A stretch of 64,000 nucleotides of DNA from Pseudomonas benzenivorans (GCF_900100495.1 NZ_FNCT01000020.1:25740-89739), one strand, 5' to 3'. Positions 32,620 to 43,532 are shown, counted from the first letter of the stretch. The notes: a model not told the origin generated them from the sequence alone. Numbers and translations are program-made.

Positions 32620-33144
32620 ATGTTTCGAAGCTATCTACGCCTGGCGCTGTTTGCCCTGGGCCTGTTGGTCGGCGTGCAGGTGCCGGGGTTTGTCGATGAC
32701 TACGGCAAGCGCGTCGAGGCGCATCGGCTGGAGGCGCAACAGGCGCTGAAAGGTTTCCGCGAAACCGCCAAACGCTTCTTCAAGGGCGACCTGGACGCGC
32801 TGGTGGCGCACTACCGGACCAGCGACGATCCGGTGATGCGCAGCGATGCGCAGAGCGTCGCCGTGCTGGTCGAGCGGGCCAACTGGCTGGAGCGCGAGTG
32901 GCAAGCCATGCAGGGCCCCTGGTATGCCCAGGTCTGGCACCTGGCGGTAGTGGGCGATCGGCAACTGTTGCAGGAAACCTATGACGCCTACCGTTATCAG
33001 GTGTTGCTAGTGCCGGAGGCCATCGCCTGGGGGATCGCCTGCGCCTTGCTGCTGGCCTGGCTGGTGGAGGGGCTGCTGCTGATGATCGGCGTGTTGCTGG
33101 GAATCGGCCGCAGCCAGCAGGTGCAGCAGCGGCATTGGCGCTAG
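32620..33144 (+). CDS. DUF2937-like membrane protein
   Basis: This 174-aa protein has one N-terminal segment (LRLALFALGLLVGVQVPG) and a C-terminal one (IAWGIACALLLAWLVEGLLLMIGVLLGI), with a charged, helical region of about 100 residues between them. The layout FVDDYGKRVEAH matches DUF2937 as I remember it. Role unknown. It follows the amidotransferase by 46 bp. Confidence 0.75.
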   Translation: MFRSYLRLALFALGLLVGVQVPGFVDDYGKRVEAHRLEAQQALKGFRETAKRFFKGDLDALVAHYRTSDDPVMRSDAQSVAVLVERANWLEREWQAMQGPWYAQVWHLAVVGDRQLLQETYDAYRYQVLLVPEAIAWGIACALLLAWLVEGLLLMIGVLLGIGRSQQVQQRHWR

Positions 33145-33154
33145 GATCGCTTTT

Positions 33155-33222
33155 GTGGGAGGGGCTTTAGCCCTGACAGCTAGCGGCGAGCACTGTCGTA
33201 GGCAAGCCCGCGCCTCCACGGG
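33155..33222. repeat. Degenerate REP-like sequence
   Basis: GTGGGAGGGGCTTTAGCCCTGACAG is partly mirrored by AAGCCCGCGCCTCCACGG. It lies between the convergent ends of the DUF2937 and VWA genes. Confidence 0.4.
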
Positions 33223-33236
33223 CCTGCGTCAGGGCC

Positions 33237-34415
33237 TTACTTGGAGAGGAACTTCATGCCGTCTTCCAGGCCCTGCAGGGTCAGCGGGTACATCTGCTCT
33301 TCCAGCAGTTCGCGGATGATGTTGGTCGAGGCGGTGTAGCCCCAGGTGTCCTTGGGATAGGGGTTGATCCAGATGAGCTTCTTGTATTTCTCCATGAAGC
33401 GCTTGATCCAGACATAGCCCGGCTCCTCGTTCCAGTGCTCGACGCTGCCGCCGGCCTGGGTGATCTCGTAGGGCGCCATGGCCGCGTCGCCGACGAACAC
33501 CACCTTGTAGTCGGCGCCGTACTTGTGCAGCAGGTCCTGGGTGGAGAAGCGCTCGGAGGTGCGCCGCAGGTTGTTCTTCCACACCGACTCGTACACGCAG
33601 TTGTGGAAGTAGAAGTACTCCAGGTGCTTGAACTCGGTCTTGCAGGCCGAGAACAGCTCCTCGCAGACCTTGATGTGCGCATCCATCGAGCCGCCGATGT
33701 CGAACAGCAGCAACAGCTTGACCGTGTTGCGCCGTTCCGGGCGCATCTGGATATTCAGCAGGCCGCCGTCCTTGGCGGTGTGGTCGATGGTGCCGTCCAG
33801 GTCCAGCTCGTCCTGGGCGCCCTGGCGGGCGAACTTGCGCAGGCGGCGCAGGGCGATCTTGATGTTGCGCGTGCCGAGTTCGACCTGGTCGTCGAGGTTC
33901 TTGTACTCGCGCTGGTCCCAGACCTTGACCGCCTTGCCCTGGCGCTGGCCGGCATCGCCGACGCGAATGCCTTCCGGGTTGAAGCCGCCGGAGCCGAACG
34001 GGCTGGTGCCGCCGGTGCCGATCCACTTGTTGCCGCCGGCATGGCGTTCCTTCTGTTCCTCCAGGCGCTTCTTGAACTCCTCGATCAGCTTGTCCAGGCC
34101 GCCGAGGGATTCGATCCTGGCGCGCTCCTCGTCGGAGAGCGAACGCTCGAACTCCTTGCGCAGCCACTCGTCGGGAATCAGCGCCTCGATGTGCTGGTCG
34201 AGGTTCTGCAGGCCCTTGAAGTAGGCGCCGAAGGCCCGGTCGAACTTGTCGAAGTGCCGTTCGTCCTTGACCAGGATGGTGCGGGCGAGGAAGTAGAACT
34301 CGTCCATGTCGGCGAACACCACGTTGTGCTTCAGCGCGTTGATCAGGTCGAGCAGCTCGCGCACCGACACCGGCACCTTGGCCGCGCGCATTTCGTTGAA
34401 CAGGTTGAGCAGCAT
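33237..34415 (-). CDS. VWA-containing CoxE-like protein
   Basis: This 392-aa protein has a C-terminal von Willebrand type A domain with a MIDAS-type start, DIGGSMDAH (near residue 235), and YFYFHNCVYESVW further on. The N-terminal half is helical and starts MLLNLFNEMRAAKVPVSVRE. CoxE-like proteins work with MoxR-type AAA+ ATPases in metal-centre insertion or complex assembly. The partner ATPase is the next gene upstream, consistent with a MoxR-VWA pair. Confidence 0.88.
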   Translation of the reverse strand: MLLNLFNEMRAAKVPVSVRELLDLINALKHNVVFADMDEFYFLARTILVKDERHFDKFDRAFGAYFKGLQNLDQHIEALIPDEWLRKEFERSLSDEERARIESLGGLDKLIEEFKKRLEEQKERHAGGNKWIGTGGTSPFGSGGFNPEGIRVGDAGQRQGKAVKVWDQREYKNLDDQVELGTRNIKIALRRLRKFARQGAQDELDLDGTIDHTAKDGGLLNIQMRPERRNTVKLLLLFDIGGSMDAHIKVCEELFSACKTEFKHLEYFYFHNCVYESVWKNNLRRTSERFSTQDLLHKYGADYKVVFVGDAAMAPYEITQAGGSVEHWNEEPGYVWIKRFMEKYKKLIWINPYPKDTWGYTASTNIIRELLEEQMYPLTLQGLEDGMKFLSK

Positions 34416-34446
34416 AAGCGTGCCCTCAGGCAGTCCAGATTACAGT

Positions 34447-34565
34447 CCCCTCTCCCTTGAGGGAGAGGGTTAGGGTGTGCAGGCGACACCGAGTGGCTGG
34501 TCGGGCGCTCACCATTAGGCCAGTTCACCCCTCACCCCAGCCCTCTCCCCGGAGGGGAGAGGGGG
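34447..34565. repeat. GAGAGGG-type inverted repeat
   Basis: CCCCTCTCCCTTGAGGGAGA at the left and CCCTCTCCCCGGAGGGGAGA at the right enclose the gap between the VWA and MoxR genes. Same family as 7738-7837. Confidence 0.7.
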
Positions 34566-34573
34566 TTTAAAAC

Positions 34574-35419
<846 letters not shown>

Positions 35420-35481
35420 CGGAAAATCCTCGAACGGTGACGGCCGGGGCAATACCCGCGGGTTCAGTATTTGAAAAGCCG

Positions 35482-35511
35482 ACTATAACGCGCCGCCCCG
35501 GCGACTGTGAA
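35482..35511 (-). promoter_or_regulatory. Possible sigma-70 promoter of the MoxR gene
   Basis: Read on the minus strand, TTCACA (35506-35511) and TATAGT (35482-35487) are separated by 18 bases, giving a leader of about 55 nt to the MoxR start. Plausible, but short motifs like this occur by chance. Confidence 0.35.
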
Positions 35512-35522
35512 CGCAGACGGGG

Positions 35523-35539
35523 CATTCAGTCACTGAATG
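35523..35539. promoter_or_regulatory. Operator-like palindrome, moxR-cysK gap
   Basis: CATTCAG-TCA-CTGAATG is a perfect 7-bp palindrome with a 3-base centre. It sits just behind the putative MoxR promoter and 118 bp ahead of the cysK start, so it could bind a dimeric regulator of either gene. Confidence 0.45.
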
Positions 35540-35552
35540 GCGGATCACGCCT

Positions 35553-35596
35553 TGGCCGTCCAGTGCGGCTCTGGTCTGCGCCGCACTGGACGGCCA
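35553..35596. promoter_or_regulatory. 16-bp perfect inverted repeat upstream of cysK
   Basis: TGGCCGTCCAGTGCGG (35553-35568) is repeated in exact mirror image at 35581-35596 with a 12-base loop. It lies 60-104 bp before the cysK ATG. As RNA it would form a very stable hairpin in the leader; as DNA it could be an operator. Confidence 0.55.
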
Positions 35597-35656
35597 TCGA
35601 TGCGGGTCTTAGGCTTGGGCGTCTTATTCCGCCAGCCCTCGCACAAGGACACCGCC

Positions 35657-36631
<975 letters not shown>

Positions 36632-36953
36632 TCCCGGGTTCGGTGAGCCTGCTGGCCAGGCTCCCTGCTTGCCGCTATAGTCCCCGCACTTCGGTTTTCA
36701 TTTCGAGCCTCGCATGCCTTGCCGCCGCGCCCCGCACCGTTCGTTCGACGCCTGCCCGCTTATGCCGGCAAGTCTCGCGTGCCTGGCCGTGGCGCAACTC
36801 CCGCCACCACCTGTAAGCCCTCCGCCGGGCTGCTCGGCCCCGCCGCCCAGCGCGGCCTGAGGCCACGCCGCTAGCCGGCGCCCCCTGACTCCGCCTCGCT
36901 CGCTCATCGCTCGATGAGGCGGTCTCTATTTGCCTGTTACAGGTGGCAATTCA
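36632..36953 (+). other. Long gap/leader before the first EamA gene
   Basis: A hairpin GAGCCTG-CTGGC-CAGGCTC lies at 36645-36663, just after cysK, and may weaken read-through. TATAGT at 36676-36681 is a candidate -10 box. If used, the transporter would have a leader of about 260 nt. A 49-codon frame from 36715 is Pro/Cys-rich and not convincing. No known riboswitch pattern was recognised. Confidence 0.3.
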
Positions 36954-37820
36954 ATGAATCGGTGCAATCGAGACACCCTGGCCGCATGCGGCTCGACGGG
37001 ACTGTTCGTGCTGCTGTGGAGCAGCGGCGCGATCGTGTCCAAACTGGGCCTGGCGCATGCCACGCCCTTCGCTTTCCTGCTGTTGCGTTTCACCGTCGCC
37101 CTGCTGGCGTTCCTCCTGTTGATGCGGCTGTTGCCGCTGCACCTTCCGGCCCGCTCGGGGACCAGGCTGTATGCCCTGGCCACCGGCGTGCTGCTGGTCG
37201 GCGCCTATCAGGTGTTCTATCTGCTGGCGTTGGCGCAGCAGGTCACGCCCGGCGTGATGGCGACCCTGCTCGGCGTGCAGCCGATCCTCACCGCGGTGCT
37301 GCTGGAGCGCGGCCTGGCGCTGGCGCGCTTGTGCGGACTGCTGCTCGGGCTGCTTGGGCTGGTGCTGGTGGTCTACCAGGGCATCGGCCTGTCCGGGCTG
37401 TCCTGGGCCGGCATGCTCTGCGGTCTGTTGGCGCTGGCGAGCATCACCGCGGGCACCATCATGCAGAAGGGCATCCGCGACAATCCGCTGGGCAGCCTGC
37501 CGATCCAGTACCTCGCCGGACTGCTGCTGTGCGTGGTGGTGGTGCCGTTCCAGCCCTTCGAACTGGAGCGGGTGGCCGGTTTCTGGCTATCGCTGCTGTG
37601 GATGGCGCTGGTGATCTCGGTGGCGGCGACCCTGCTGCTGTACCGGTTGATCGCCCGGGGCAACCTGGTCAACGTCACCAGCCTGTTCTACCTGGTGCCG
37701 GCGGTGACCGCGCTGCTCGACTACCTGGTATTCGGCAATCGCCTGGCAGCGTTGAGCCTGCTGGGCATGGCGCTGATCGTCCTCGGCCTGGTCTTCGTCT
37801 TCCGCCAGGCGCCGCGCTAG
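36954..37820 (+). CDS. EamA-family (DMT) transporter
   Basis: This 288-aa inner-membrane protein has ten predicted helices arranged as two EamA repeats, the first around residues 10-135 with LLWSSGAIVSKLGL and TLLGVQPILTAVLLE, the second from about 150 with LASITAGTIMQKG and ATLLLYRLIARGNL. DMT transporters move small metabolites, often outward. The substrate is unknown. ATG 36954 is used; TTG 36930 is possible but adds eight residues. The stop shares a CTAG with the convergent transporter gene. Confidence 0.85.
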   Translation: MNRCNRDTLAACGSTGLFVLLWSSGAIVSKLGLAHATPFAFLLLRFTVALLAFLLLMRLLPLHLPARSGTRLYALATGVLLVGAYQVFYLLALAQQVTPGVMATLLGVQPILTAVLLERGLALARLCGLLLGLLGLVLVVYQGIGLSGLSWAGMLCGLLALASITAGTIMQKGIRDNPLGSLPIQYLAGLLLCVVVVPFQPFELERVAGFWLSLLWMALVISVAATLLLYRLIARGNLVNVTSLFYLVPAVTALLDYLVFGNRLAALSLLGMALIVLGLVFVFRQAPR

Positions 37821-38734
37821 GCCGGGTTAGCAGTTTCCGGTGCCGGTCGCACGACCGGCGCCGGCCTGACCACCAGCCACAGCGCCACGGCGATCAGCAC
37901 ACCGCCGTACAGGTAGGCCCAGGACAGCGGCTCGTCCAGCAGCAACGCGCCCCACAACACGCCGAACGGCGGAATCAGGAAGGTGGTGGTCGACGCCTTG
38001 ATCGGGCCGATGTCGGTCAGCAGGCGGAAATACAGGACATAGGCGAAGGCCGTGCAGATCAGCCCGAGCCCGGCCAGCGACAGCCACACCTCCGCACCGC
38101 CCCAACTGAGCGGCGGCTGCAGCAGCAACGCGCCGCCGAACGGCAGCAGGAGGAACAGGCTGGCGCCGCACAGACTGCTGAACGCAGTCAGGCGGTTATC
38201 CAGGCCGCCCTGCTGGCCGATCCAGCGGCGGGTGAGGAAGCCGGCGAAGCCGTAGCAGGTGGTGGCGACCAGGCAGGCGGCGGCGCCGAGCAGCAGCTGC
38301 TGGTCGAACTGCACCGGCCCGGTGCGGGTCAGTACGGCCACGCCGAACAGGCCGAGCGCCACCCCGGCGGCCTTGCTCAGGGTCAGCGCCTCGGCGAAGA
38401 ACAGCATGCCGATCAGCACGCCCATCATCGGCGTGGTCGCGTTGAGAATCGCCGAATAGCCGGCCGGCAGCACCAGCGCCGCCAGGCTGTACATGGCCGA
38501 CGGCAGACCGGCGTTGATCACCCCGAGCAACAGGCACTGCCTGAACTTGCCGCGAAAGTCCCAGCGCACGCGCAGGACCAGCAGGATCGCGAGCAAGCCC
38601 AGGGTGCCCAGGCTGGCGCGGAAAAACGCCGTGGGCATGCTGCCGAGCACCGGCGCGATGATCCGCATGAACAGGAAACTCGCGCCCCAGATGGCGGCGA
38701 GCAGTAACAGGCGCAGCAGGTCGGCGAGGCGCAC
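37817..38734 (-). CDS. EamA-family (DMT) transporter
   Basis: This 305-aa protein is related to the previous one in family, with ten predicted helices and the repeats visible at LLAAIWGASFLFMRI and AFAYVLYFRLLTDIGPIKAS. The start is GTG 38734 with GGAG upstream; the frame runs on further but without membrane character. The two genes are convergent and share the four bases 37817-37820. The substrate is unknown. The gap 38735-39104 holds a palindrome and no gene. Confidence 0.85.
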   Translation of the reverse strand: MRLADLLRLLLLAAIWGASFLFMRIIAPVLGSMPTAFFRASLGTLGLLAILLVLRVRWDFRGKFRQCLLLGVINAGLPSAMYSLAALVLPAGYSAILNATTPMMGVLIGMLFFAEALTLSKAAGVALGLFGVAVLTRTGPVQFDQQLLLGAAACLVATTCYGFAGFLTRRWIGQQGGLDNRLTAFSSLCGASLFLLLPFGGALLLQPPLSWGGAEVWLSLAGLGLICTAFAYVLYFRLLTDIGPIKASTTTFLIPPFGVLWGALLLDEPLSWAYLYGGVLIAVALWLVVRPAPVVRPAPETANPA

Positions 38735-38858
38735 GACGGACTCCAAGGTTGGGGGCAGGGGGCGAGCAGTGTTGCCGGCCGAACGGGGGCAAGGCAATCC
38801 GAAAATGGCTTTTGAATCGATGCTGCGACAGTAAATGCTGAACCAGGTTGCGGTCCTT

Positions 38859-38955
38859 CGCGGGAGCGGGGCGATGCCTGGTCCCAGGACCGCGATCGGC
38901 GGGCAAGTCAGCCATTTCGCGGCCATGGGACTGGGCGTCCCCGCCGCTCCTACAG
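38859..38955. repeat. REP-like inverted repeat upstream of aceK
   Basis: CGCGGGAGCGGGGCG on the left and CGTCCCCGCCGCTCCTACAG on the right form an imperfect long palindrome, with a second inner repeat (GGTCCCAGGACC and GGGACTGGGC). Confidence 0.55.
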
Positions 38956-39104
38956 GTTGGCGTGCGCCGAGGCATTTCCTTGCATTAGATCGCCAGAGCG
39001 CAATATTTCGCAGTAGATAAACGCTTTTACTACCTTTGCCGGCTTTTCCTCGGGCAAGCCACTGGCTAAGCTCGCCATTCATTTTCCAGTGCAGAGGTTT
39101 GCCC

Positions 39105-40823
39105 ATGGTGCAGCAATGGCCGGCCGCCGATATCGCCCGTCAGATCCTCGATGGCTTCGACGACTATCGCGAGCATTTCCGCCAGATCACCGATGGTGCC
39201 CGTGGGCGCTTCGAGCAGGCGCTCTGGCAAGAGGCGCAGGCCGCTTCGGCGGCACGCATCAACCTGTACGAGGAGAAAGTCAGCGAGGTGGGCGAGGGCT
39301 TGCGGCGGCGCTTCGACGAGCAGTTGCTCGACGTGAGCCAGTGGCCGCTGGTGAAGAGCGCCTACATCGCGCTGATCGATCTGCGTTACGACGACGAACT
39401 GGCGGAAACCTGGTTCAACTCGATCTTCTGCGGGCTGTTCAGCCATGACCAGATCAGCGATGGCTGCATGTTCATCCACACCACCCGGCCGTCGTTGCGC
39501 AGCCAGCAGCGCGCCGCGCAAACCCGCAGCTACCGGCCCGAAGGCGGCTTGCCGGGCATGCTCGAGGCGATCTTCGCGGATTATCGCTTCGATGTGCCGT
39601 TCGAGGACCTGCCGCGCGACCTCAAGCGTCTGGAAGCTCAGCTGCGCACCAGCCTGCCGGACTGGGTGTGCAAGGACCCGCAGCTGTGCATCGAGTTGTT
39701 CTCCTCGGTGCTCTACCGCAACAAGGGCGCCTACCTGGTCGGGCGCATCTACACCCTCGACGAGCAGTGGCCGCTGGTGATTCCGCTGTTGCACCGCGAA
39801 GGGCACGGCATCCAGGTCGATGCACTGATCACCGACGAAGCCGATGTGTCGATCATCTTCTCCTTCACCCGCTCGTACTTCATGGTCGATGTGGCGATCC
39901 CGGCCGAGTTCGTCGGCTTCCTCAAGCGCATCCTGCCGGGCAAGCACATCGCCGAGCTGTACACCTCGATCGGCTTCTACAAGCACGGCAAGTCGGAGTT
40001 CTACCGGGCGCTGATCAATCACCTGGCGACCACCGACGACAGGTTCATCATGGCCCCCGGGGTGCGTGGCATGGTCATGAGCGTGTTCACCCTGCCGGGC
40101 TTCAACACCGTATTCAAGATCATCAAGGACCGCTTCTCGCCGTCGAAGAACGTCGACCGCGCCACGGTGATCGAGAAATACCGGCTGGTGAAGAGTGTCG
40201 ATCGGGTCGGGCGCATGGCCGATACCCAGGAATTCGCCGATTTTCGCTTCCCCAGGAGCAAGTTCGACCCGGAGTGCTTGGCCGAACTACTGGAGGTGGC
40301 GCCCTCGACGGTGGAAGTGGAGGGCGACAGCGTGCTGATCCGCCACTGCTGGACCGAACGGCGGATGACCCCGCTCAACCTGTATGTCGAGAACGCCAGC
40401 GAAGCCCAGGTGCGCGAGGCGCTTGACGATTACGGCCTGGCGATCAAGCAACTGGCGGCGGCGAACATCTTTCCCGGCGACATGCTGCTGAAGAACTTCG
40501 GCGTCACCCGGCATGGCCGGGTGGTGTTCTACGATTACGACGAGATCTGCTTCCTCACCGAAGCCAATTTCCGGCGCATCCCGCCGCCGCGCTATCCGGA
40601 GGACGAGATGTCCTCCGAGCCCTGGTATTCGGTGGCGCCGCTGGACGTGTTCCCCGAGGAGTTCCCGCCGTTCCTGTTCGCCGATATCCAGCAGCGCCGC
40701 TTGTTCAGCCAGTTGCATGGCGATCTGTACGATGCCGACTACTGGAAGGGCCTGCAGGAGGCGATTCGCGCCGGCAAGGTGATCGACGTGTTTCCCTACC
40801 GGCGTAAGGCTGACCCGGTTTGA
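39105..40823 (+). CDS. aceK: Isocitrate dehydrogenase kinase/phosphatase AceK
   Basis: This 572-aa bifunctional enzyme phosphorylates and dephosphorylates isocitrate dehydrogenase, controlling the branch into the glyoxylate shunt. The ATP-binding region is APGVRGMVMSVFTLPGFN (near 317-334). Other family stretches are HTTRPSLRS, YDYDEICFLTEANFR and EDEMSSEPWY. The length is typical. Start 39105 is preceded by AGAGG. In many Pseudomonas it is monocistronic, as it appears here. Confidence 0.96.
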   Translation: MVQQWPAADIARQILDGFDDYREHFRQITDGARGRFEQALWQEAQAASAARINLYEEKVSEVGEGLRRRFDEQLLDVSQWPLVKSAYIALIDLRYDDELAETWFNSIFCGLFSHDQISDGCMFIHTTRPSLRSQQRAAQTRSYRPEGGLPGMLEAIFADYRFDVPFEDLPRDLKRLEAQLRTSLPDWVCKDPQLCIELFSSVLYRNKGAYLVGRIYTLDEQWPLVIPLLHREGHGIQVDALITDEADVSIIFSFTRSYFMVDVAIPAEFVGFLKRILPGKHIAELYTSIGFYKHGKSEFYRALINHLATTDDRFIMAPGVRGMVMSVFTLPGFNTVFKIIKDRFSPSKNVDRATVIEKYRLVKSVDRVGRMADTQEFADFRFPRSKFDPECLAELLEVAPSTVEVEGDSVLIRHCWTERRMTPLNLYVENASEAQVREALDDYGLAIKQLAAANIFPGDMLLKNFGVTRHGRVVFYDYDEICFLTEANFRRIPPPRYPEDEMSSEPWYSVAPLDVFPEEFPPFLFADIQQRRLFSQLHGDLYDADYWKGLQEAIRAGKVIDVFPYRRKADPV

Positions 40824-40916
40824 TCTGGATCAGTTGAAATCATCCGGCGTGGGGCTAGGCTCAAATCAAGAGCCAGCAATAGCTCTCAGGTTGGAACTCG
40901 GGTAGGAGGAAGTTCC

Positions 40917-41051
40917 ATGAATACCAAGTTGCTGAATGTCTTAGAGGATCTGCTGGTCGCCTTGGGCTTGCGCGAACGGCCACAGGCGCAACCCATTCCC
41001 GTACGCAGCAATCCACCCCGCGATCCGCGCGCGCCGGGTCGGCACCGTTAA
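40917..41051 (+). CDS. Small ORF with strong ribosome site, unknown function
   Basis: This 44-aa ORF begins MNTKLLNVLEDLLVALGLRE, a leucine-rich amphipathic segment, then a Pro/Arg-rich tail ending GRHR. AGGAGGAAGTTCC precedes the ATG, an excellent ribosome site, and the inverted sequence GAGCCAGCAATAGCTC lies about 50 bp upstream. It faces the MBL-fold gene and ends seven bases before its stop. Probably a real small protein; function unknown. Confidence 0.5.
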   Translation: MNTKLLNVLEDLLVALGLRERPQAQPIPVRSNPPRDPRAPGRHR

Positions 41052-41058
41052 GCCGGGG

Positions 41059-41796
41059 TCACGGGCTGAACTGCGGGTGGTGGGCAAACCACTGCTCGAT
41101 CAGTTCGCGCATGCGCTCGCCGGAAAAACTCGCAAAATGTCCGCCATGCACGCTGCGCACCGGTAGCTCGCGCAGTCGTGCGAGGCTGCGGGCATAGTCC
41201 TGCAGGTTGGAGTGGTAGGCGTTTTCCACCAGCGGGCCGTCGTAGAGGATGTCGCCGGAGAACAGCGTCTGCGTCGCCGCCTCCCACAGGCTGATACCGC
41301 CGGGCGAATGGCCGGGAGTATGCAGCACCTCGAGTACCCGGTCGCCCAGGTCCAGCACATCGCCTTCCTCGATCAGCCGCGTCGCCGGCGCCGCCTTGAC
41401 CCGGTATTCGGCGTAGCACAGCGGGCAGTCCGGGTGTGCCTCGAACATCTGCTCGCCGACGCAATCCGCGGCCAGGGTATTGGCCGCGGTCGGTGCGGCG
41501 AGGATAGCCGCCTCGGCCGGATGCACCAGGCGCTCGGCGAATTCATGATGGCCGGCGATATGGTCGAAGTGGGTATGGCTGGCCACCGCCAATAGCGGCC
41601 GTTCGGTCAGCCAGGGTAGTTGCTCGCGCAGGCTGACCAGTCCCGAGCCGGAGTCGATCAGCGCATCGCGGTCGCGGCCCTGCACATGCCACAGGTTGCA
41701 GCGGTAGAACGGGCGGATATAGGGCTCGTGGATCAGGCTGATGCCGTCTTGGCGGTGTTCCACCTCGAACCAGCGGTCGCGGCTGACGATTTTCAT
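41059..41796 (-). CDS. Metallo-beta-lactamase-fold hydrolase
   Basis: This 245-aa protein has the metal motif HTHFDHIAGH (near 74-83), the second His motif HTPGHSPGG (near 160) and a final His near HGGHFASF. This is the glyoxalase II-like group. It ends the likely operon that begins with gbuA, so a role in the guanidino pathway is possible. The substrate is unknown. Start 41796 (MKIVSRDRW). Confidence 0.8.
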   Translation of the reverse strand: MKIVSRDRWFEVEHRQDGISLIHEPYIRPFYRCNLWHVQGRDRDALIDSGSGLVSLREQLPWLTERPLLAVASHTHFDHIAGHHEFAERLVHPAEAAILAAPTAANTLAADCVGEQMFEAHPDCPLCYAEYRVKAAPATRLIEEGDVLDLGDRVLEVLHTPGHSPGGISLWEAATQTLFSGDILYDGPLVENAYHSNLQDYARSLARLRELPVRSVHGGHFASFSGERMRELIEQWFAHHPQFSP

Positions 41797-41814
41797 GACT
41801 GGTCTCGGCTCTGT

Positions 41815-41867
41815 GGCGGGTTGCACCCGCCCTACGGATGCCCCGTGTAGGGCGGGTGCAACCCGCC
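41815..41867. repeat. GGCGGGTTGCACCCGCC palindrome pair
   Basis: GGCGGGTTGCACCCGCCCTAC is mirrored by GTAGGGCGGGTGCAACCCGCC with a short spacer, in the gap between the MBL and decarboxylase genes. The same family lies at 56470-56532. Confidence 0.8.
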
Positions 41868-41930
41868 GCTCCTGCCACGCTACGCCAACTGCGCCCTGGG
41901 CGCCATGCCGTCCGGCCTATGGTCATTGGC

Positions 41931-43532
41931 TCACGGATGGAAGGGCGGCGCCTCGGCGATTTCGATCAGCAGCGGGCGATCCTGCGGTGCATCGCCCAAC
42001 AGCTCGGCCAGGTGCGCGTGGTCGCGGGCGCGCTCGGCGGCGCAGCCGAAGCCGTGGGCCAGGGCGATGAAGTCCGGGGTGTAGATGTCCACGCCCAGCG
42101 GGGTGATGTCGCGGCGCTGCATGTAGCGCTTGATCTCGCCGTAGCCGCAGTTGTTCCACAGCAGCACGATGATGCCGACCCGGGCCTCCACCGCGCTGGC
42201 CAGCTCCGCCAGGCTGAACTGCAGGCCGCCATCGCCGATCAGGCAGATCACCGGGCGGCCCGGTTCGGCCAGCCTGGCGCCGATCGCCGCCGGCAGGCCG
42301 TAGCCCAGGGTGCCGTAGCCGGTGGAGGAGTTGAACCAGCGCCGCGCGCCATCCAGCTCGACCAGGTGGTTGCCGCTGTACACGGTCTGCGTCGAATCGC
42401 CGACGAAGCGCGCCTGCGGCAATGCCCCCAGCAGCGTGTCGAACAGCTGGCGGTAATGCGCCCAGCCGGACAAGTCCTCGGCCAGTTGCGCCTGCACCGC
42501 CGCGGTGCGCCGGGCGCCGGGGCTGTCGGCGCGCAGTTCGCCGGCCGGCAGGTCGGCCAGCAGCATGCGCATGGCCAGGCGCGCGTCGCTCTGGATCGCC
42601 AGGCTCGGGGCGAAGTTGCGCAGCAGTTGCTGGGCGTCGATGTCGATGCGGATCAGCTCGCCGCCGAGCTTGAAGTTGCCGTCGAACACCACGTCGTAAT
42701 CGGTCTCGCCCAGCTCGGTGCCGATGGCCAGCACCACATCGGCCTGCAGCGCCAGCTGGCGCACCGGAACCAGCGACTGGTTGCTGCCGAGCAGCAGCGG
42801 ATGTCCCGGCGGCAGCAGGCCCTTGGCGTTGATGGTCAGCGCGGTCGGCGCATCCAGCGCCATGGCCAGGGCGCGCGCCTCGACCTGGGCCGCGACGCAA
42901 CCGCCGCCGAGCAGCAGCAGCGGGCGTTTCGCCGCGCGCAGCTTGGCCGCCGCTTCGCGCAACTGCGCCAGCGCCGGCGCCGGGCGGGAAACGCTGGATC
43001 TGGCCTGCACGCGCAGGTGCCCGGCCGGCGCGGTGATGATGTCCAGCGGCAGCTCGATATGCACCGGCCGCGGCCGCTGGCCTTCGAACACGGCGAAGGC
43101 GCGGGCCAGCACGGCGGGCAATTCCTCGACGCTCATCAGGGTATGGCTGAAGGCCGTGACGCCGGCGGTCAGCGCACGCTGGTTGGGCAGTTCGTGCAGG
43201 TAGCCCTTGCCCAGGCCGAGGCGCTCGCGCTCATTGACGCTGGAGATCACCAGCATCGGGATGGAGTCGGCGTAGGCCTGGGCCATGGCGGTGAGGATAT
43301 TGGTCATCCCCGGCCCGGTGATGATGAAGCACACCCCGGGCTTGCCGCTCACTCTGGCGTATCCATCGGCCATAAAGCCGGCGCCCTGTTCGTGGCGCGG
43401 GGTGATGTGGCGGATCGTGCTGTGCGGCAGACCGCGGTACAGCTCGACGGTGTGCACGCCGGGGATGCCGAAGACGGTATCGACGCCCCAGGCCTCGAGT
43501 TGCTTGACGAGGAATTCGCCGCAGGTGCTCAT
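41931..43532 (-). CDS. ThDP-dependent 2-oxoacid decarboxylase (AruI-like)
   Basis: This 533-aa protein has the three domains of thiamine-diphosphate enzymes: N-terminal FGIPGVHTVELYRGL and RHEQGAGFMADGYAR (catalytic Glu), and the C-terminal ThDP/Mg motif GDGGLQFSLAELASAVE with NN about 30 residues later. Its makeup and setting suit 5-guanidino-2-oxopentanoate decarboxylase, the AruI step of the arginine transaminase pathway that leads to 4-guanidinobutyrate. Acetolactate synthase is less likely because no small subunit is adjacent. The assignment of substrate is inference from context. Confidence 0.7.
   Translation of the reverse strand: MSTCGEFLVKQLEAWGVDTVFGIPGVHTVELYRGLPHSTIRHITPRHEQGAGFMADGYARVSGKPGVCFIITGPGMTNILTAMAQAYADSIPMLVISSVNERERLGLGKGYLHELPNQRALTAGVTAFSHTLMSVEELPAVLARAFAVFEGQRPRPVHIELPLDIITAPAGHLRVQARSSVSRPAPALAQLREAAAKLRAAKRPLLLLGGGCVAAQVEARALAMALDAPTALTINAKGLLPPGHPLLLGSNQSLVPVRQLALQADVVLAIGTELGETDYDVVFDGNFKLGGELIRIDIDAQQLLRNFAPSLAIQSDARLAMRMLLADLPAGELRADSPGARRTAAVQAQLAEDLSGWAHYRQLFDTLLGALPQARFVGDSTQTVYSGNHLVELDGARRWFNSSTGYGTLGYGLPAAIGARLAEPGRPVICLIGDGGLQFSLAELASAVEARVGIIVLLWNNCGYGEIKRYMQRRDITPLGVDIYTPDFIALAHGFGCAAERARDHAHLAELLGDAPQDRPLLIEIAEAPPFHP

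Noticed and set aside
36715..36864. 49-codon Pro/Cys-rich frame before the first EamA gene
   Set aside because: No ribosome site and no conserved character; treated as leader sequence.
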